A stretch of 64,000 nt of DNA from Palaemon carinicauda (Eukaryota; Arthropoda; Malacostraca; Decapoda; Palaemonidae). Positions 44,063-54,985 of the stretch are shown here, in pieces. Both the position numbers and the translations under genes were made by a program. The DNA lies in the NCBI RefSeq assembly GCF_036898095.1, contig NC_090736.1:12891873-12955872 (forward strand). Reading direction: 5' to 3'. A model generated the notes under the pieces. The model did not search any database, was not told the origin of the DNA, and saw nothing but the letters and a program-made list of their open reading frames with translations. How positions within the stretch are numbered: the first letter of the stretch is position 1; each line of letters begins with the position of its first letter.

Positions 44063-45297
44063 CCCCAGCCCTGCTATCCATCCAGAAGATGCTGAAGAAG
44101 GAACGCTGCTCAGTCAGGCTGTGGAGGAGTCTGGTAGGGACGCTGTCATCCGTGGAACAATTTGTGTCACTAGGAAGACTACACCTCCGTCCTCTTCAAT
44201 ACCATCTAGCTTTTCACTGGAAAAAGGACAAGACGCTAGAAGCGGTCTCGATCCCGGTTTCCGAAAAGATAAAGTCTTGTCTCACTTGGTGAAAGGACAA
44301 TATCAACCTAAGAGAGGGTCTTCCCCTGGCTGTTCAGACCCCCAACCACGTTCTCTTCTCGGACGCATCGGACGTAGGCTGGGGTGCGACATTAGACGGT
44401 CGGGAATGCTCGGGAATATGGAACTCGAGTCAAAGGACAATGCATATCAACTGCAAGGAGCTACTGGCAGTACGTCTGGCCTGGAAAAGCTTCAGGTCTC
44501 TCCTTCAAGGCAAAGTGGTGGAGGTGAACTCGGACAACACCACGGCTTTGGAGTACATCTCCAAGCAAGGAGGGACCTACTCTCTGACGTTGTACGAGAT
44601 CGCAAGGGACCTCATCACCTGGTCAAAAGGTCTAAACATATCACTAGTAACGAGGTTCATCCAAGGCAACTTGAATGTCATGGCAGATTGTCTCAGTCGG
44701 AAGGGACAAATAATTCCAACAGAATGGACCCTCCACAAGGATGTATGCAAGAGACTTTGGGCCACCTGGGGCCAGCCAACCATAGATCTCTTCGCAACCT
44801 CGATGACCAAGAGGCTCCCAATATTTTGCTTACCAATCCCGGACCCAGCAGCAGTTCATATAGATGCCTTTCTCCTAGATTGGTCACATCTAGATCTATA
44901 TGCATTCCCTCCGTTCAAGATTGTCAACAAGGTACTGCAGAAGTTCGCCTCTCACAAAGGGACAAGGTTGACGCTAGTTGCTCCCCTCTGGCCCGCGAGA
45001 GAATGGTTCACCGAGGTACTTCGATGGCTAGTAGATGTTCCCAGAACACTTCCCCTAAGGGTGGACCTTCTACGTCAGCCACACGTAAAGAAGGTACACC
45101 AAGGCCTCCACGCTCTTCGTCTGACTGCCTTCAGACTATCGAAAGACTCTCGAGAGCTAGAGGCTTTTCGAAGGAGGCAGCCAGAGCGATTGCTAGAGCA
45201 AGGAGAACATCCACCCTTAGAGTCTACCAATCGAAGTGGGAAATCTTCCGAAACTGGTGCAAGTCAGTATCCGTATCCTCGACCAGGACCTCTGTAA
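44063..45297 (+). pseudogene. E4 RT thumb / RNase H fused in frame to Gag, palm deleted
   Basis: Near 44065 Gag sequence (EEPSDEDVAEQQDDQPP) runs in frame into RT sequence (ALLSIQKMLKKERCSVRLW), which lies after YLDD in intact copies. The whole RT fingers and palm are missing. The frame has one TGA at 44290-44292 (SCLTW-stop-KDN) and then reads on through RNase H: FSDAS, KELLA, NSDNTT, VMADCLSR and the LWATWGQPTIDLFATSMTK connection. RNase H residues are complete, but no polymerase can be made. Confidence 0.85.
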
Positions 45298-46196
45298 CTC
45301 AAATAGCTGACTTCCTCTTATATCTGAGGAAAGAACGATCTCTTTCAGCTCCCACTATCAAGGGTTACAGAAGCATGTTGGCATCAGTCTTCCGTCACAG
45401 AGGCTTAGATCTTTCCAACAATAAAGATCTACAGGACCTCCTTAAGTCTTTTGAGACCACGAAGGAGCGTCGTTTGGTTACACCTGGTTGGAATTTAGAC
45501 GTGGTACTAAGATTCCTTATGTCAGACTGGTTCGAGCCGCTACAATCAGCCTCCCTGAAAGATCTCACCTTAAAGACTCTTTTCCTGGTATGCTTAGCCA
45601 CAGCTAAAAGAGTCAGTGAGATTCATGCCTTCAGCTAGAACATCGGATTCTCATCTGAAACGGATACATGTTCTCTACAACTTGGTTTTCTAGCCAAAAA
45701 CGAGCTGCCTTCTCGACCTTGGCCAAAATCGTTCGATATTCCAAGCTTATCGTATATGGTTGGAAATGAACTAGAAAGAGTCTTATGCCCGGTAAGAGCT
45801 CTTAAGTTCTATTTAAAACGAACTAAACCTTTACGAGGCCCGTCTGAAGCTTTATGGTGTTCAGTTAAGAAACCATCTTTGCCTATGTCAAAGAATGCTT
45901 TATCCTATTTTATCAGACTGTTAATACGAGAAGCTCATTCCCATCTGAATGAGGAAGACCAAGCTTTGCTGAAGGTAAGGACACACGAAGTTAGAGCTGT
46001 CGCAACTTCCGTGCCCTTTAAACAAAATAGATCTCTGCGAAGTATAATGGACGCAACCTATTGGAGAAGCAAGTCAGTGTTCGCGTCTTTTTATCTTAAG
46101 GATGTCCAGTCTCTTTACGAGAACTGCTACACTCTGGGACCATTCGTAGCAGCGAGTGCAGTAGTGGGTGAGGGCTCAACCACTACAATTCCCTAA
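45090..46196 (+). pseudogene. E4 tyrosine recombinase with one nonsense codon
   Basis: An open frame (44121-45638) carries the N-terminal part from TPRPPRSSSDCLQTIERLSR through STLRVYQSKWEIFRNWC and IKGYRSMLASVFRHRG to AKRVSEIHAFS, where TAG (45636-45638) replaces the Lys/Arg codon of the relatives. The same frame reopens and carries THEVRAVATS (H-x-x-R), TYWRSKS and FYLKDV, ending VVGEGSTTTIP at 46196. The first catalytic Arg precedes the stop and the others follow it, so the truncated product would be inactive. Confidence 0.87.
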
Positions 46197-46589
46197 TTCC
46201 ATAACCTTTTTAATCTTTCTCTTGAAATGTTTTTATTGTTGTTTTTGGGTTGTCCGGAAGGCTAAGAAGCCTTTCACATCCTGGTTGATTTGGCGGGTGG
46301 TCAAAGTCATTTCTTGAGAAGCGCCTAGATTAGAGGTTTTGATGAGGTCCTGTTGTATGGGTTGCAACCCTTGATACTTCAGATCCTAGGGGTCGCTCAG
46401 CATCCTAAGAGGATCGCGAGGCTCCGTAAGGAAGATGTACTTAAAAAGGCAGAGTAATTGTTCAAGTCGACTTCCTTACCAGGTACCTATTTATTTTGTT
46501 TTTGTTATTTTGATAACTTCTAAAATGAAATAAAAATTCTTAGCTCATATGATGTAAACATATTTTGCTGGTCTCTACCTACCCCCCTG

Positions 46590-46932
46590 GGTGTGAATCA
46601 GCTATTATAATCACCGGCTAAGTTAAATATTGAAACATGTTATTTTGATAATAAAATAAATTTTTGAATATACTTAGCCGGTGATTATAAATTAAAGGAC
46701 CCTCCCTTCCTCCCCAATAGAGACGCAGTGGACCGAGGAGAAAATTGAGTTCTTTGTTTACAATGAGTACTGGGTATCTGAACGACAGATGGCGCTGTTG
46801 AGTACACCCCCTACCTGTGTAGCGATCGCTGGCGAATTTTTCCGTAGAGTTTTTCTGTCGAGCAACAGAGTTGCAGCTATTATAATCACCGGGTAAGTAT
46901 ATTCAAAAATTTATTTTATTATCAAAATAACA
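46590..46932 (+). repeat. E4 internal complementary region and 3' inverted terminal repeat
   Basis: 46590-46680 joins the complement of the left terminus (GCTAAGTTAAATATTGAAACA) directly to that of the right terminus (TGTTATTTTGATAATAAAAT). 46735-46900 is the inverted ITR, and 46905-46932 the right terminus itself. Confidence 0.88.
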
Positions 46933-46976
46933 TTTTTTTTCTATGACAACTACCTAGTTTTAAATTTATTTTGCAG

Positions 46977-47114
46977 GAAAGCATAGTTAGTTCTTCCTAT
47001 GTGTCAGCTCAGTACCTAAGCCAAATGAAATTTGACAAGAAAGTTTATGTTATTGGAACAAGTGGAGTTACAAAAGAATTGGATGAAGTTGGAATATCTT
47101 ATATAGGAGCTGAG
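46977..47114 (+). CDS. HAD phosphatase (PGP/PDXP family), exon 3
   Basis: 138 nt (46 codons, phase 0 at both ends) between ATTTTGCAG and the donor GTAAGA. It reads ESIVSSSYVSAQYLSQMKFD, KKVYVIGTSGVTKELDEVGI, SYIGAE (residues 83-128). This is the start of the C2 cap domain: SSxYxxAxYLxxxxxxKKVYVIGxxGxxxELxxxGI matches the PGP/PDXP family. DIRS element E4 ends only 44 bp upstream, so the acceptor lies right beside the insertion. Confidence 0.94.
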
Positions 47115-47768
47115 GTAAGATGCTATGTATTGTAGTGTTGTATGGTATCATTACTGTATTTAGATGTACCTAATCAGATGAAGACATTATTATATCTATG
47201 AATTTTAACTTTGAGAAGTAAAATGCAATTAATTCGTAAGTGCCAACTCCATACCCCAAAATAAAATTAGAAAATTAAGATTAATAAGAAGTCCAAGATC
47301 TACCACTCAGCTGTTTACATACCTCCAAGAGATAGTAAAGGTGTACGGTAATAGCTGAAGAGTACGATAAAACATTGGCTCTTTGAACTACACTTTCCTA
47401 AAACTGGTTTCTAAAACCAAAATTTTTCTTAATAAAGGCACTCGTACTTAAATTTGATTTAATTTAGCTAAGTCTTATCTACCTACAGTATATTGATAGC
47501 CTGAATGATGATGCCCACTTTCAGTTTTGTAGAAAAAACAAAAAAAAAATTGAACTTTGAGGAAGTTCTGACAACAACATAATGGAAAAATATTTATTTG
47601 AAGAGGCCTCAAAAATTTGTGATGTGTTTATTCTTGGTCATATGATTTTAGTAGAGAATGTTTTCAATATCAATATTTCAATTATGTTTATTTAATTAAG
47701 GTATAAAGTTTTTATTTTACAGTATAACATATCCCAATTATTGCCTTAAGACAAATATTTTTACCTTT
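47115..47768 (+). other. Start of intron 3, no element recognised
   Basis: Begins GTAAGATGC. A/T-rich with an A-run at 47540. No coding sequence is seen before the LINE. Confidence 0.5.
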
Positions 47769-49415
47769 TATTATTATTATTATTATTATTACTATCCAAG
47801 CTACAACCCTAGTTGGAAAAGCAAGATGCTATAATTATGCCCAGGGGCTCCAACAGGGAAAAATAGCCCAGTGAGGAAAGGAAATAAGGAAATAAATAAA
47901 TGAAGAGAACAAATTAACAATAAATCATTCTAAAATAAGTAACAACGTCAAAACAGACATGTCATATATAAACTATTAACAACATCAAAAACAAATATGT
48001 CATAAATAAACTATAAAAAGACTCATGTCCGCCTGGTCAACAAAAAAGCATTTGCTCCAACTTTGAACTTTTGAAGTTCTACTGATTCAACCACCCGATT
48101 AGGAAAATCATTCCACAACTTGGTAACAGCTGGAATAAAACTTCTAGAATACTGCGTAGTATTGAGTCTCGTGATGGAGAAGGCCTGGCTATTAGAATTA
48201 ACTGCCTGCCTAGTATTACGAACAGGATAGAATTGTCCAGGGAGATCTGAATGTAAAGGATGGTCAGAGTTATGAAAAATCTTATGCAACATGCATAATG
48301 AACTAATTGAACGTCGGTGCCAGAGATTAATATCTAGATCAGGAATAAGAAATTTAATCGACCGTAAGTTTCTGTCCAACAAATTAAGATGAGAATCAGC
48401 AGCTGAACACCAGACAGGAGAACAATACTCAAAACAAGGTAGAATGAAAGAATTAAAACACTTCTTCAGAATAGATTGATCACCGAAAATCTTGAAAGAC
48501 TTTCTCAATAAGCCTATTTTTTGTGCAATTGAAGAAGACACAGACCTTATATGTTTCTCAAAAGTAAATTTACTGTCGAGAATCACACCTAAAATTTTGA
48601 AAGAGTCATACATATTTAAAGAAACATTATCAATACTGAGATCCGGATGTTGAGGAGCCACCGTCCTTGACCTACTTACAATCATACTTTGAGTTTTGTT
48701 AGGATTCAACTTCATACCCCATAATTTGCACCATGCACTAATTCTAGCTAAATCTCTATTAAGGGATTCACCAACCCTAGATCTACATTCAGGGGATGGA
48801 ATTGATGCAAAGAGAGTAGCATCATCTGCATATGCAACAAGCTTGTTTTCAAGGCCAAACCACATGTCATGTGTATATAGTATGAAAAGTAATGGGCCAA
48901 GAACACTACCCTGTGGAACACCGGATATCACATTCCTATAATCACTATGGTGCCCATCAACAACAACTCTTTGAGATCTATTACTTAAAAAATCAATAAT
49001 AATGCTAAGAAACGACCCACCCACTCCCAACTGTTTCAGTTTGAAAACAAGGGCCTCATGATTAACACGGTCAAAGGCAGCACTAAAATCAAGGCCAATC
49101 ATACGAACTTCCCCACCACAATCAAGGGATTTCTGTACAGCATTGGAGATTGTAAGAAGGGCATCACATGCTCCAAGGCCTTTACGAAAACCAAATTGCA
49201 AACTAGGGAGTAGATGATTACCTTCAGCAAACCTGTTAAGACGTTTTGCCAGAAGACGTTCAAAAACTTTACATAATATGGGAGTTATGGAAATTGGGCG
49301 GTAATCAGTGGGACTTGAGCTACCACAAACACATTTACATAGAGGAGTAACATTACCAATTCTCCAACTAGTGCTAAAAGCTCCTCTTCTTGCTAACTTT
49401 GATAAGTTTTGTGGA
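47769..49415 (-). mobile_element. 5'-truncated LINE, antisense in intron 3
   Basis: Minus-strand non-LTR retrotransposon with a 3' (TAA)n tail (as read on minus; 47769-47791) and the shared 3' tail at 47792-47895. It starts abruptly mid-ORF near 49415, typical of truncation during target-primed reverse transcription. Further copies are at 31692-32050 (3' end only) and 58030-59180 (with an internal deletion). Confidence 0.88.
48023..49415 (-). pseudogene. LINE reverse transcriptase (partial, open)
   Basis: The frame is open from about 49410: LARRGAFSTSWRIGNVTPL, DYRPISITPILCKVFERLLA, then QFGFRKGLGACDALL, motif A MIGLDFSAAFDRVNHEAL, GVPQGSVLGPLLFILYTHDM, motif C VAYADDATLFASI, thumb motif WGMKLNPNKTQSMIVSRS, and the C-terminal block LCMLHKIFHNSDHPLHSDLP ending FLLTRRT. 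The palm residues are intact. The endonuclease and RT N-terminus are missing, so it is a truncated copy. The group is probably a jockey/CR1-like LINE; the clade is uncertain. Confidence 0.88.
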
Positions 49416-49649
49416 CTGCATTTTATTCAACAGGATATAATATATGGTATCTTAATAATTTAAAAATTAATTACAAAGTACTAATACTGATACAGTAATG
49501 ATAATTATTTAACAGACGAATTAAAATTTTTTGATCTAAGCTGTGACAATTTCATTAAGATGTATTATGCATGGTATTAGTTATTTTAGGATATATTTAG
49601 TGTGAAATAAACTATTAATTCTAATTTTTTGTATTAACTCTAACTTTTC

Positions 49650-50075
49650 TTCTTCAGCCTCTCCCATTCAAGGTTGCAACAACAAATCACATGTTTCCAT
49701 TTACTTATACCTACTGTAGCCTCCTCTCTCGTGCCAACTGTCCTCATATCTTCACTTCTTGTATTCATAAATCTCATTTTAGTCCTTCCTCTCCTCCTTC
49801 TATCTTATGGCTTCATGCGTAGCATTGTCCTCCCCACATAATCTCCCTCACTTTTCTTCATGTGCCTGAACCACCTTAGTCTTGCATCCTTACAAACTGA
49901 TTGACATGTGCAGTTCCATTATTGAATTTATTTTTTATCTTATCCTTTTTCATTACCCCCTATGAAAACCTCAACATTTTCATTTCTGCAAGTTCCATTT
50001 CTGCTCCTTGGTTAAAGTCTTTAAACCATACTGCATGCTTGGTCTTATCACCTGGTAATATATTTTGCTTAATGT
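49650..50075 (-). pseudogene. LINE C-terminal remnant (second type)
   Basis: On the minus strand, with stops, it reads RPSMQYGLKTLTKEQKWNLQ, RLRWFRHMKKSEGDYVGRTM, RRRRGRTKMRFMNTRSEDMR and KWKHVICC. This is the familiar C-terminal tail of RTE/CR1-type LINE proteins (RPxxxYGxE, LRWxGHxxR, GRPKxRWxDxxxEDM). Only the end of the element remains. Confidence 0.72.
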
Positions 50076-50770
50076 GAAAGTAGCACATATTTCAATTTTA
50101 GTAAAAAATTAAAACTATTTCTCGAGTTGGTTTATCACAATGCTATATAAACAGGCAGAAAAGAAATGGTTAACGTGCAAAGTAGATATTATTTTTTTCT
50201 ATAAATAATTTAATTTCATTTAATTTTTGGTGTTTACCTGCAATTCTGATCAGATAGTGGAGAAGAGCAAGTGCCCATTAGCATTGGGATTCAGGTACGT
50301 GAAGTCATGTGATGTAAACTAGCATATCACCTTTACTATGCGGCGATGAGAGTGGGGAACTATTACTTTTTAAAGGTAATTATGGAAATAAAATATTTTA
50401 GTTTTAAAATCCTATAAATCTTTCCTTTGAAAATTAAAATACACTTTAGCTCAACTCTTCCATTCAATTTAAATAAATGTCAAAACCCATTCAACATTTT
50501 TTTTTCTCTCTTACTCCTACTTAACATTCTTTACTCTGTTATCCTAAACTATGATAAAGAATAGGAACGATATTGTATATACCTAAACCGATGGGTGAGG
50601 TGGCAGTATCACAGCGCAGAACAGTAGACTTTGGACATTCTTCAGTACAGATATCACCTTCCATTCACCAACTCTCCTCCTCCTCTGTTTTGACCACCAA
50701 CGACGTCATCATCTTACTGTCAGGGATCAGCAAAGGACTATACTTTACTGGGGAAGGGCACTCTGCAAGA
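50076..50770. other. Intron 3 segment without recognised features
   Basis: No coding match is found. The sequence from about 50600 may already belong to the old DIRS fragment that follows. Confidence 0.35.
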
Positions 50771-51374
50771 GATAGACGATGGCATCCTATGCTTCTACAG
50801 TCGACTTTCTTATAAAGGTGTCTGGAAGCAGGAGACCAGTCCTATCAGCCCTGAATGAGTTTGTACTACAAACCTCATTCACAATAGACTCCAAGCACAG
50901 TCAGGCAAGCTATCAGGCTGTTGGACTTCATGATGACGATTGACATGAAGGATGCATACTTCTAGATCCCAATATAACCCAACTTCAAGAAGTACCTTCG
51001 ATTCATGATAGCAAGCAGAGTGTACTAATTCAAGAGTCCTTTGTTTTGGTGTCTCAATAGCTTCCTAACTTTCCACCAGAGTTTACACTCTAGTTTCGAC
51101 ATGGGGCACACCAGCTGCATTTGTCTTCTGGGTTACCTGGGTGATTGGTTGATCTTAGCAGACATGGTGGATGACCTTTTCCACTGAGACAAGATTCTCT
51201 CATTCTGTCACAGTCTGGGGATCATGGTGAATTGGGAGAAGTTGATCCTGGTGACTGAGCAAAGACTAATTTATCTAGGGATGGACATTGACAGTTGTAG
51301 GGAAAGTCTTCCCATCGTGGGACAGACTGATACTCTTTCGAGAGGTGGCTCTCCCTTTCCTTCAGCGGCCCCAT
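50771..51374 (+). pseudogene. Old DIRS-like reverse transcriptase fragment
   Basis: The plus strand reads in pieces EIDDGILCFYSRL (RT FYNRLFL region), KVSGSRRPVLSALNEFVLQT, MMTIDMKDAYF (motif A, catalytic Asp kept), KKYLRFMIASRVY, LLGYLGDWLILADM (motif C YLDDW changed to YLGDW) and GIMVNWEKL...RLIYLGMDI. The order and spacing match E3 RT residues 130-303. Stops and the Asp-to-Gly change mark it as dead. It is cut off at 51374 where E5 begins, so E5 may have inserted into it. Confidence 0.78.
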
Positions 51375-52329
51375 TTTTTCAATATTAAACTTACCCGATA
51401 ATCATGTAGCTGTCAACTCCGTTGCCCGACAGAATTCTATGGAGGGATACGCCAGCTATCACAATACTAGAAGGGGGTGTACTTACCAGCGCCACCTGTG
51501 GCCAGGTACTCAAGTACTTCTTGTTGACACCTCCTCAATTATTCCTCTGTCGTGCTTCCGGCAAGACGTTCTGGGATACGCTTATGTTCTTGGAGTATTT
51601 TCACGACTTTGGTGAAGTATTTCTCTTTGATTTCGGCTGTCGCTTTACTGGAAACTTCTATATTAGCTTAGTTAGCTTTTGGAATTAATTTTAATTATGG
51701 TGACGAAGAGAGTATGAACTCTCTTTCACCTTTCAATGGCCGACCCTTCCCTTAGACGGAAGTGTTGGTGTCTAAGAGAGTATAGACTCTCTTTCTTAAT
51801 TTTGCTTAACAAAAGTTATAGATTTATTTTATATCTCTCCGCCTCTTATAGGCCTCTTCGATTAACTTCCTTTTATTATAAACTTATTAAAATTAATTTT
51901 TATATTTGTTTATATTCGACCTTCCTAATAGTAGGCGGTCTTTTCTTGGTACCGAAGTTAATTAACATTGAGCCCGTCATTTCGGTTTTACCTGTTAACA
52001 TATTATGCTATTTCCGCCACAGAGTTTGAAAGAATTTCTTTGATAGTCTCGTACTGTTTTCAAAGTTGAACTAACGTTTTGTCTCTGCAGTTGTTGACGT
52101 TCAGAACGTTCAACTTGCACTCTATCGTTACGATAGAGAAGGAATGTTCACGGTTTCACGTTGCAGTAAGAGTAACCGTGTCTAGCGTTTTGTTCATTCT
52201 TTCTTAACTTAATGGTTTTGATCCTAATAAAGGAACTTTTCATTTTGGGAAATATTTCAGTTTTTTCCTTTAACAATAATATGTTTTAACGATATATATG
52301 ATTGGGCTCTTCTCTCAGGTTCTAAGTCA

Positions 52330-52362
<33 letters not shown>

Positions 52363-52670
52363 CGGAGGGAGAAAGAGGAGGATAAACGTTTCATTCAAGC
52401 CTGCCAGGCGTACGAGTAACGTCGTTATCGTTTTTGCTCTTCTCCCTAGTCTCTTTAGGGGAAGAAAGTAAACGTTTCTAGAGTGATCTAGTGTTTAGTC
52501 TCTTTCCAGCCACTGAATTATCTTTCATTAGATTTTTCTGTTACATTGTAATTCTGTTTTCGCAATTACTAACTTTTGAGAAAGGATAGAATTGCGTGTT
52601 TCAGGTACAAACCACTTAAAGTTTCGAGTTCAGTGGAATAAGTGCAAACAGAAAATCAAAGTGATAAGTG
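51375..52670 (+). promoter_or_regulatory. Long non-coding leader of E5
   Basis: Colinear with the leaders of E1 and E4: GTGACGAAGAGAGTATGAAC (51700), the hairpin CTCTATCGTTACGATAGAG (52121-52139), a GA microsatellite (52328-52380) and GTCTCTTTCCAGCCACTGAA (52497). Function is inferred from conservation and position. Confidence 0.55.
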
Positions 52671-52689
52671 ATTAGCGCAAAGTGTGTCA

Positions 52690-54985
52690 GTGTTGTGCGT
52701 GAGGGTACTTCTGTGCGCGCCAGTCGTCCTCCCAGTCCGGGACCTCTTGCAAGCTCCCAAGCCCAGGGGAGAAGCAATGTCGAAGGGCAGAAGGGTTCAG
52801 CAGGCCTTGATCGGCGCACAGAAGTATCCTCGGTGGTTGTGGGCGTGTCTTACCGAGACCGTCACTCCCACCCGCAGACGATTGAGCCCTTATTTTGCTC
52901 GTCTGCAGAAGAAATTTAGGGGAGAAAACGCTGGTCTCAGGTCTCAAGACCTCTTAAACGTAAAGTCCAGACCTATGCCAGACGTACGAAGTTAGAGTTC
53001 AACAACCCGGATGCAGTCATTGGGTTAGCTCTGACTCTCCTCAGTCATCAGTTGAATGCACTCCGCCTAAGAGGAGTAAGGTTCTGCCACAACAGAGCTC
53101 GACTGTTAAGGCTTTACCTCAGCCTACTGTAGTTTTTGCCGACCCCAAGTGGACTCTACTACAGTCCATGCAAGCACAGCTTTCGGACTTGATGCGTGAG
53201 TGTCGGGCTGAGAGTGTTGCGCCTCCGCCTCCGCCTACACTCCCTCCGCCTGCGCTCGCTCCGCCTGATCGCAGTACCACCTGCCAGGCGTACGATGTTG
53301 AGCCACGTTCTGAGTTTGCTGTTCCCAGTGGTGTTCAGCCTCCGCCTTCCTTAAGGCAACCTTTACAATGGGATCAGGAGGATTATACCTCTCTTCCTCC
53401 TCCTCCACTTGCTGCTCCACCAGTGGTGCAACTCTCGGTTGAGGTACAACAACCTCTCCCGTTCATGAGTCAGTCTCCTCAGCTCTCGCTGCAGCGAGCT
53501 CAACCCTCCACAAGGCAAGCACCACTACACCTTGGCCTTGCGCCTCAGGAGCCTCAGCTTGCGAGACATTTACCTTGTTCTGCGCAGCCTCAACCTCATC
53601 GCGCTCCGCTCACACCACAGGAACAGGAACTTGCTACTCCGCTTCCGCCAACCGCTCAGCAAGCGCAACCATTGGGTTCAACCACTCATGCCAGGAGTCA
53701 GCCTCCTCCACCCATGCGCCTACCTTCTGCTACTTCCTTTGATCAGCCTTTGCAGACTGAGCCTCAGGTGTTCCCTCAACAGAGTCTTGAAGAGGAAACC
53801 ATAACTATTGTTGTTCCAGCTCGTTCTGACTCTGCTGTTCAGCATACCTTACCTCCATTTTCAAACCTTATGATAATGGAGGTTATTTGTATTACTTATA
53901 AAAATATATTTGTATTCCTGGCAATATATTTTTAACAATATCGCAAAATATGGCAAAAATATGAATCTTGAGTTATGAATGTAAGGTATATATTATGTTG
54001 ATATTAAAACCCCATGCAAGCATGCATAAAGCACTCTAGCACTGGTCATGGAATTTCTGAGAAATGTTAAACGCCATGCACACGCTCTGCTTACCTTACA
54101 TGCTCTGCTTACAGCATGCTCTGCATACTACATGCTCTGCATACAGCATGCTCTGCATTCAGCATGCTCTGCATACAACATGCTCTACATACAGCATGCT
54201 CTGCATACAGCATGCTCTGCATACAACATGCTCTGCATACAGCATGCTCTGCATTCAGCATGCTCTGCATACAACATGCTCTGCATACAGCATGCTCTGC
54301 ATTCAGCATGCTCTGCATACAACATGCTCTACATACAGCATGCTCTGCATTCAGCATACTCTGCATACAACATGCTCTGCATACCTTACCGCATGCTTCT
54401 CAGTCACACATCTTTGGTTGTTGCCAACTCACTAGACTGTCAAGCAGTTTCATAACGTTGCCTTCTAGTCTGCTGCTTTTGCACCAGTGAACCCTCACTG
54501 AGAGAACTTAGCTTTTCTAGGATATGGTCCCTGTAGATGAGAAAGTTCTTTTCTCCCTCCTTCTGATATTCCCTTGAGGACTCTGTCATTTGGAGGGAGC
54601 CTTTAGCTGCATAGCCTCCTATGGACTTTTATTTAAGCATAACATGCTTCCAGGGAAGGTAATGGTTCCACTTCAGTCGCTAATCCCGTCTGTTACCACA
54701 CCTGCTCCCATAGACCTTGAGCTGTGTTACAAGACATGCAGTCCAAGCTTAGTCCTTGTTAGAGGATTTTTTGTTTACGGAGTCAATGTGTCACGGGGAA
54801 GACGTTCAACAACCAACAGAAGTGACTTGTTGTGACGCAGTGCGGCAACCTCAGCAACCCGATAAGGAGTTTGTCTGTACGACCCAGACAGTCTAGACAG
54901 ATTCGGGTTGTCGCTGTACTTCCTCGCTTGCCCATGATTGACAGTTCACAGACTGTGCAGCAGTACCATGATCTTGTGTCCGGCT
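52690..54985 (+). pseudogene. E5 Gag-like region, mosaic and repeat-expanded
   Basis: The first part (52690-53935) is E3-like: EGTSVRASRPPSPGPLASSQ, AGLDRRTEVSSVV, then a Pro/Gln/Leu-rich open frame of 255 codons (53168-53935). After a non-matching insert it enters a 15-bp minisatellite (54097-54391) at the site of the E3 HTMQHEP repeats. From about 54430 the sequence changes to the E4 type (ACTGTCAAGCAGTTTCATAA, GTCCCTGTAGATGAGAAAGT, GTTCAACAACCAACAGAAGT). It ends at VSGSVR, joined directly to RT. Many stops occur. Confidence 0.78.
54097..54391 (+). repeat. 15-bp minisatellite, about 20 copies
   Basis: The unit CATGCTCTGCATACA varies at few positions (TTCAG, ACAAC) and shows a 45-bp higher-order pattern. 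Because 15 is a multiple of 3 and the unit lacks stops, frames on both strands stay open (HALHTAC on plus), so these frames should not be read as genes. Confidence 0.95.

Larger units (their letters stand above)
39784..46932 (+). mobile_element. DIRS-like retrotransposon E4 (long-leader class, defective)
   Basis: A plus-strand element of 7.1 kb including a 654-bp repeat insertion at 40135. The left terminus TTTTTCAATATTTAACTTAG and right terminus ATTATCAAAATAACA both appear, complemented and fused, in the internal complementary region (46590-46680). The ITR around CTCTGTTGCTCGACAG matches inverted at 46735-46900. Contents are a long leader, rearranged Gag, RT lacking its palm, RNase H and a YR with one stop. 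It ends 44 bp before exon 3 of the phosphatase gene, in sense orientation. Confidence 0.92.

Noticed and set aside
54097..54391. Possible CRISPR-like array
   Set aside because: Direct repeats without spacers in an animal DIRS Gag region; it is a minisatellite.
54048..54490. Several 80-135 codon frames (HALHTAC, MQSMLNAEHAVC types) on both strands
   Set aside because: All are products of the 15-bp minisatellite, open in every register because 15 is a multiple of 3.
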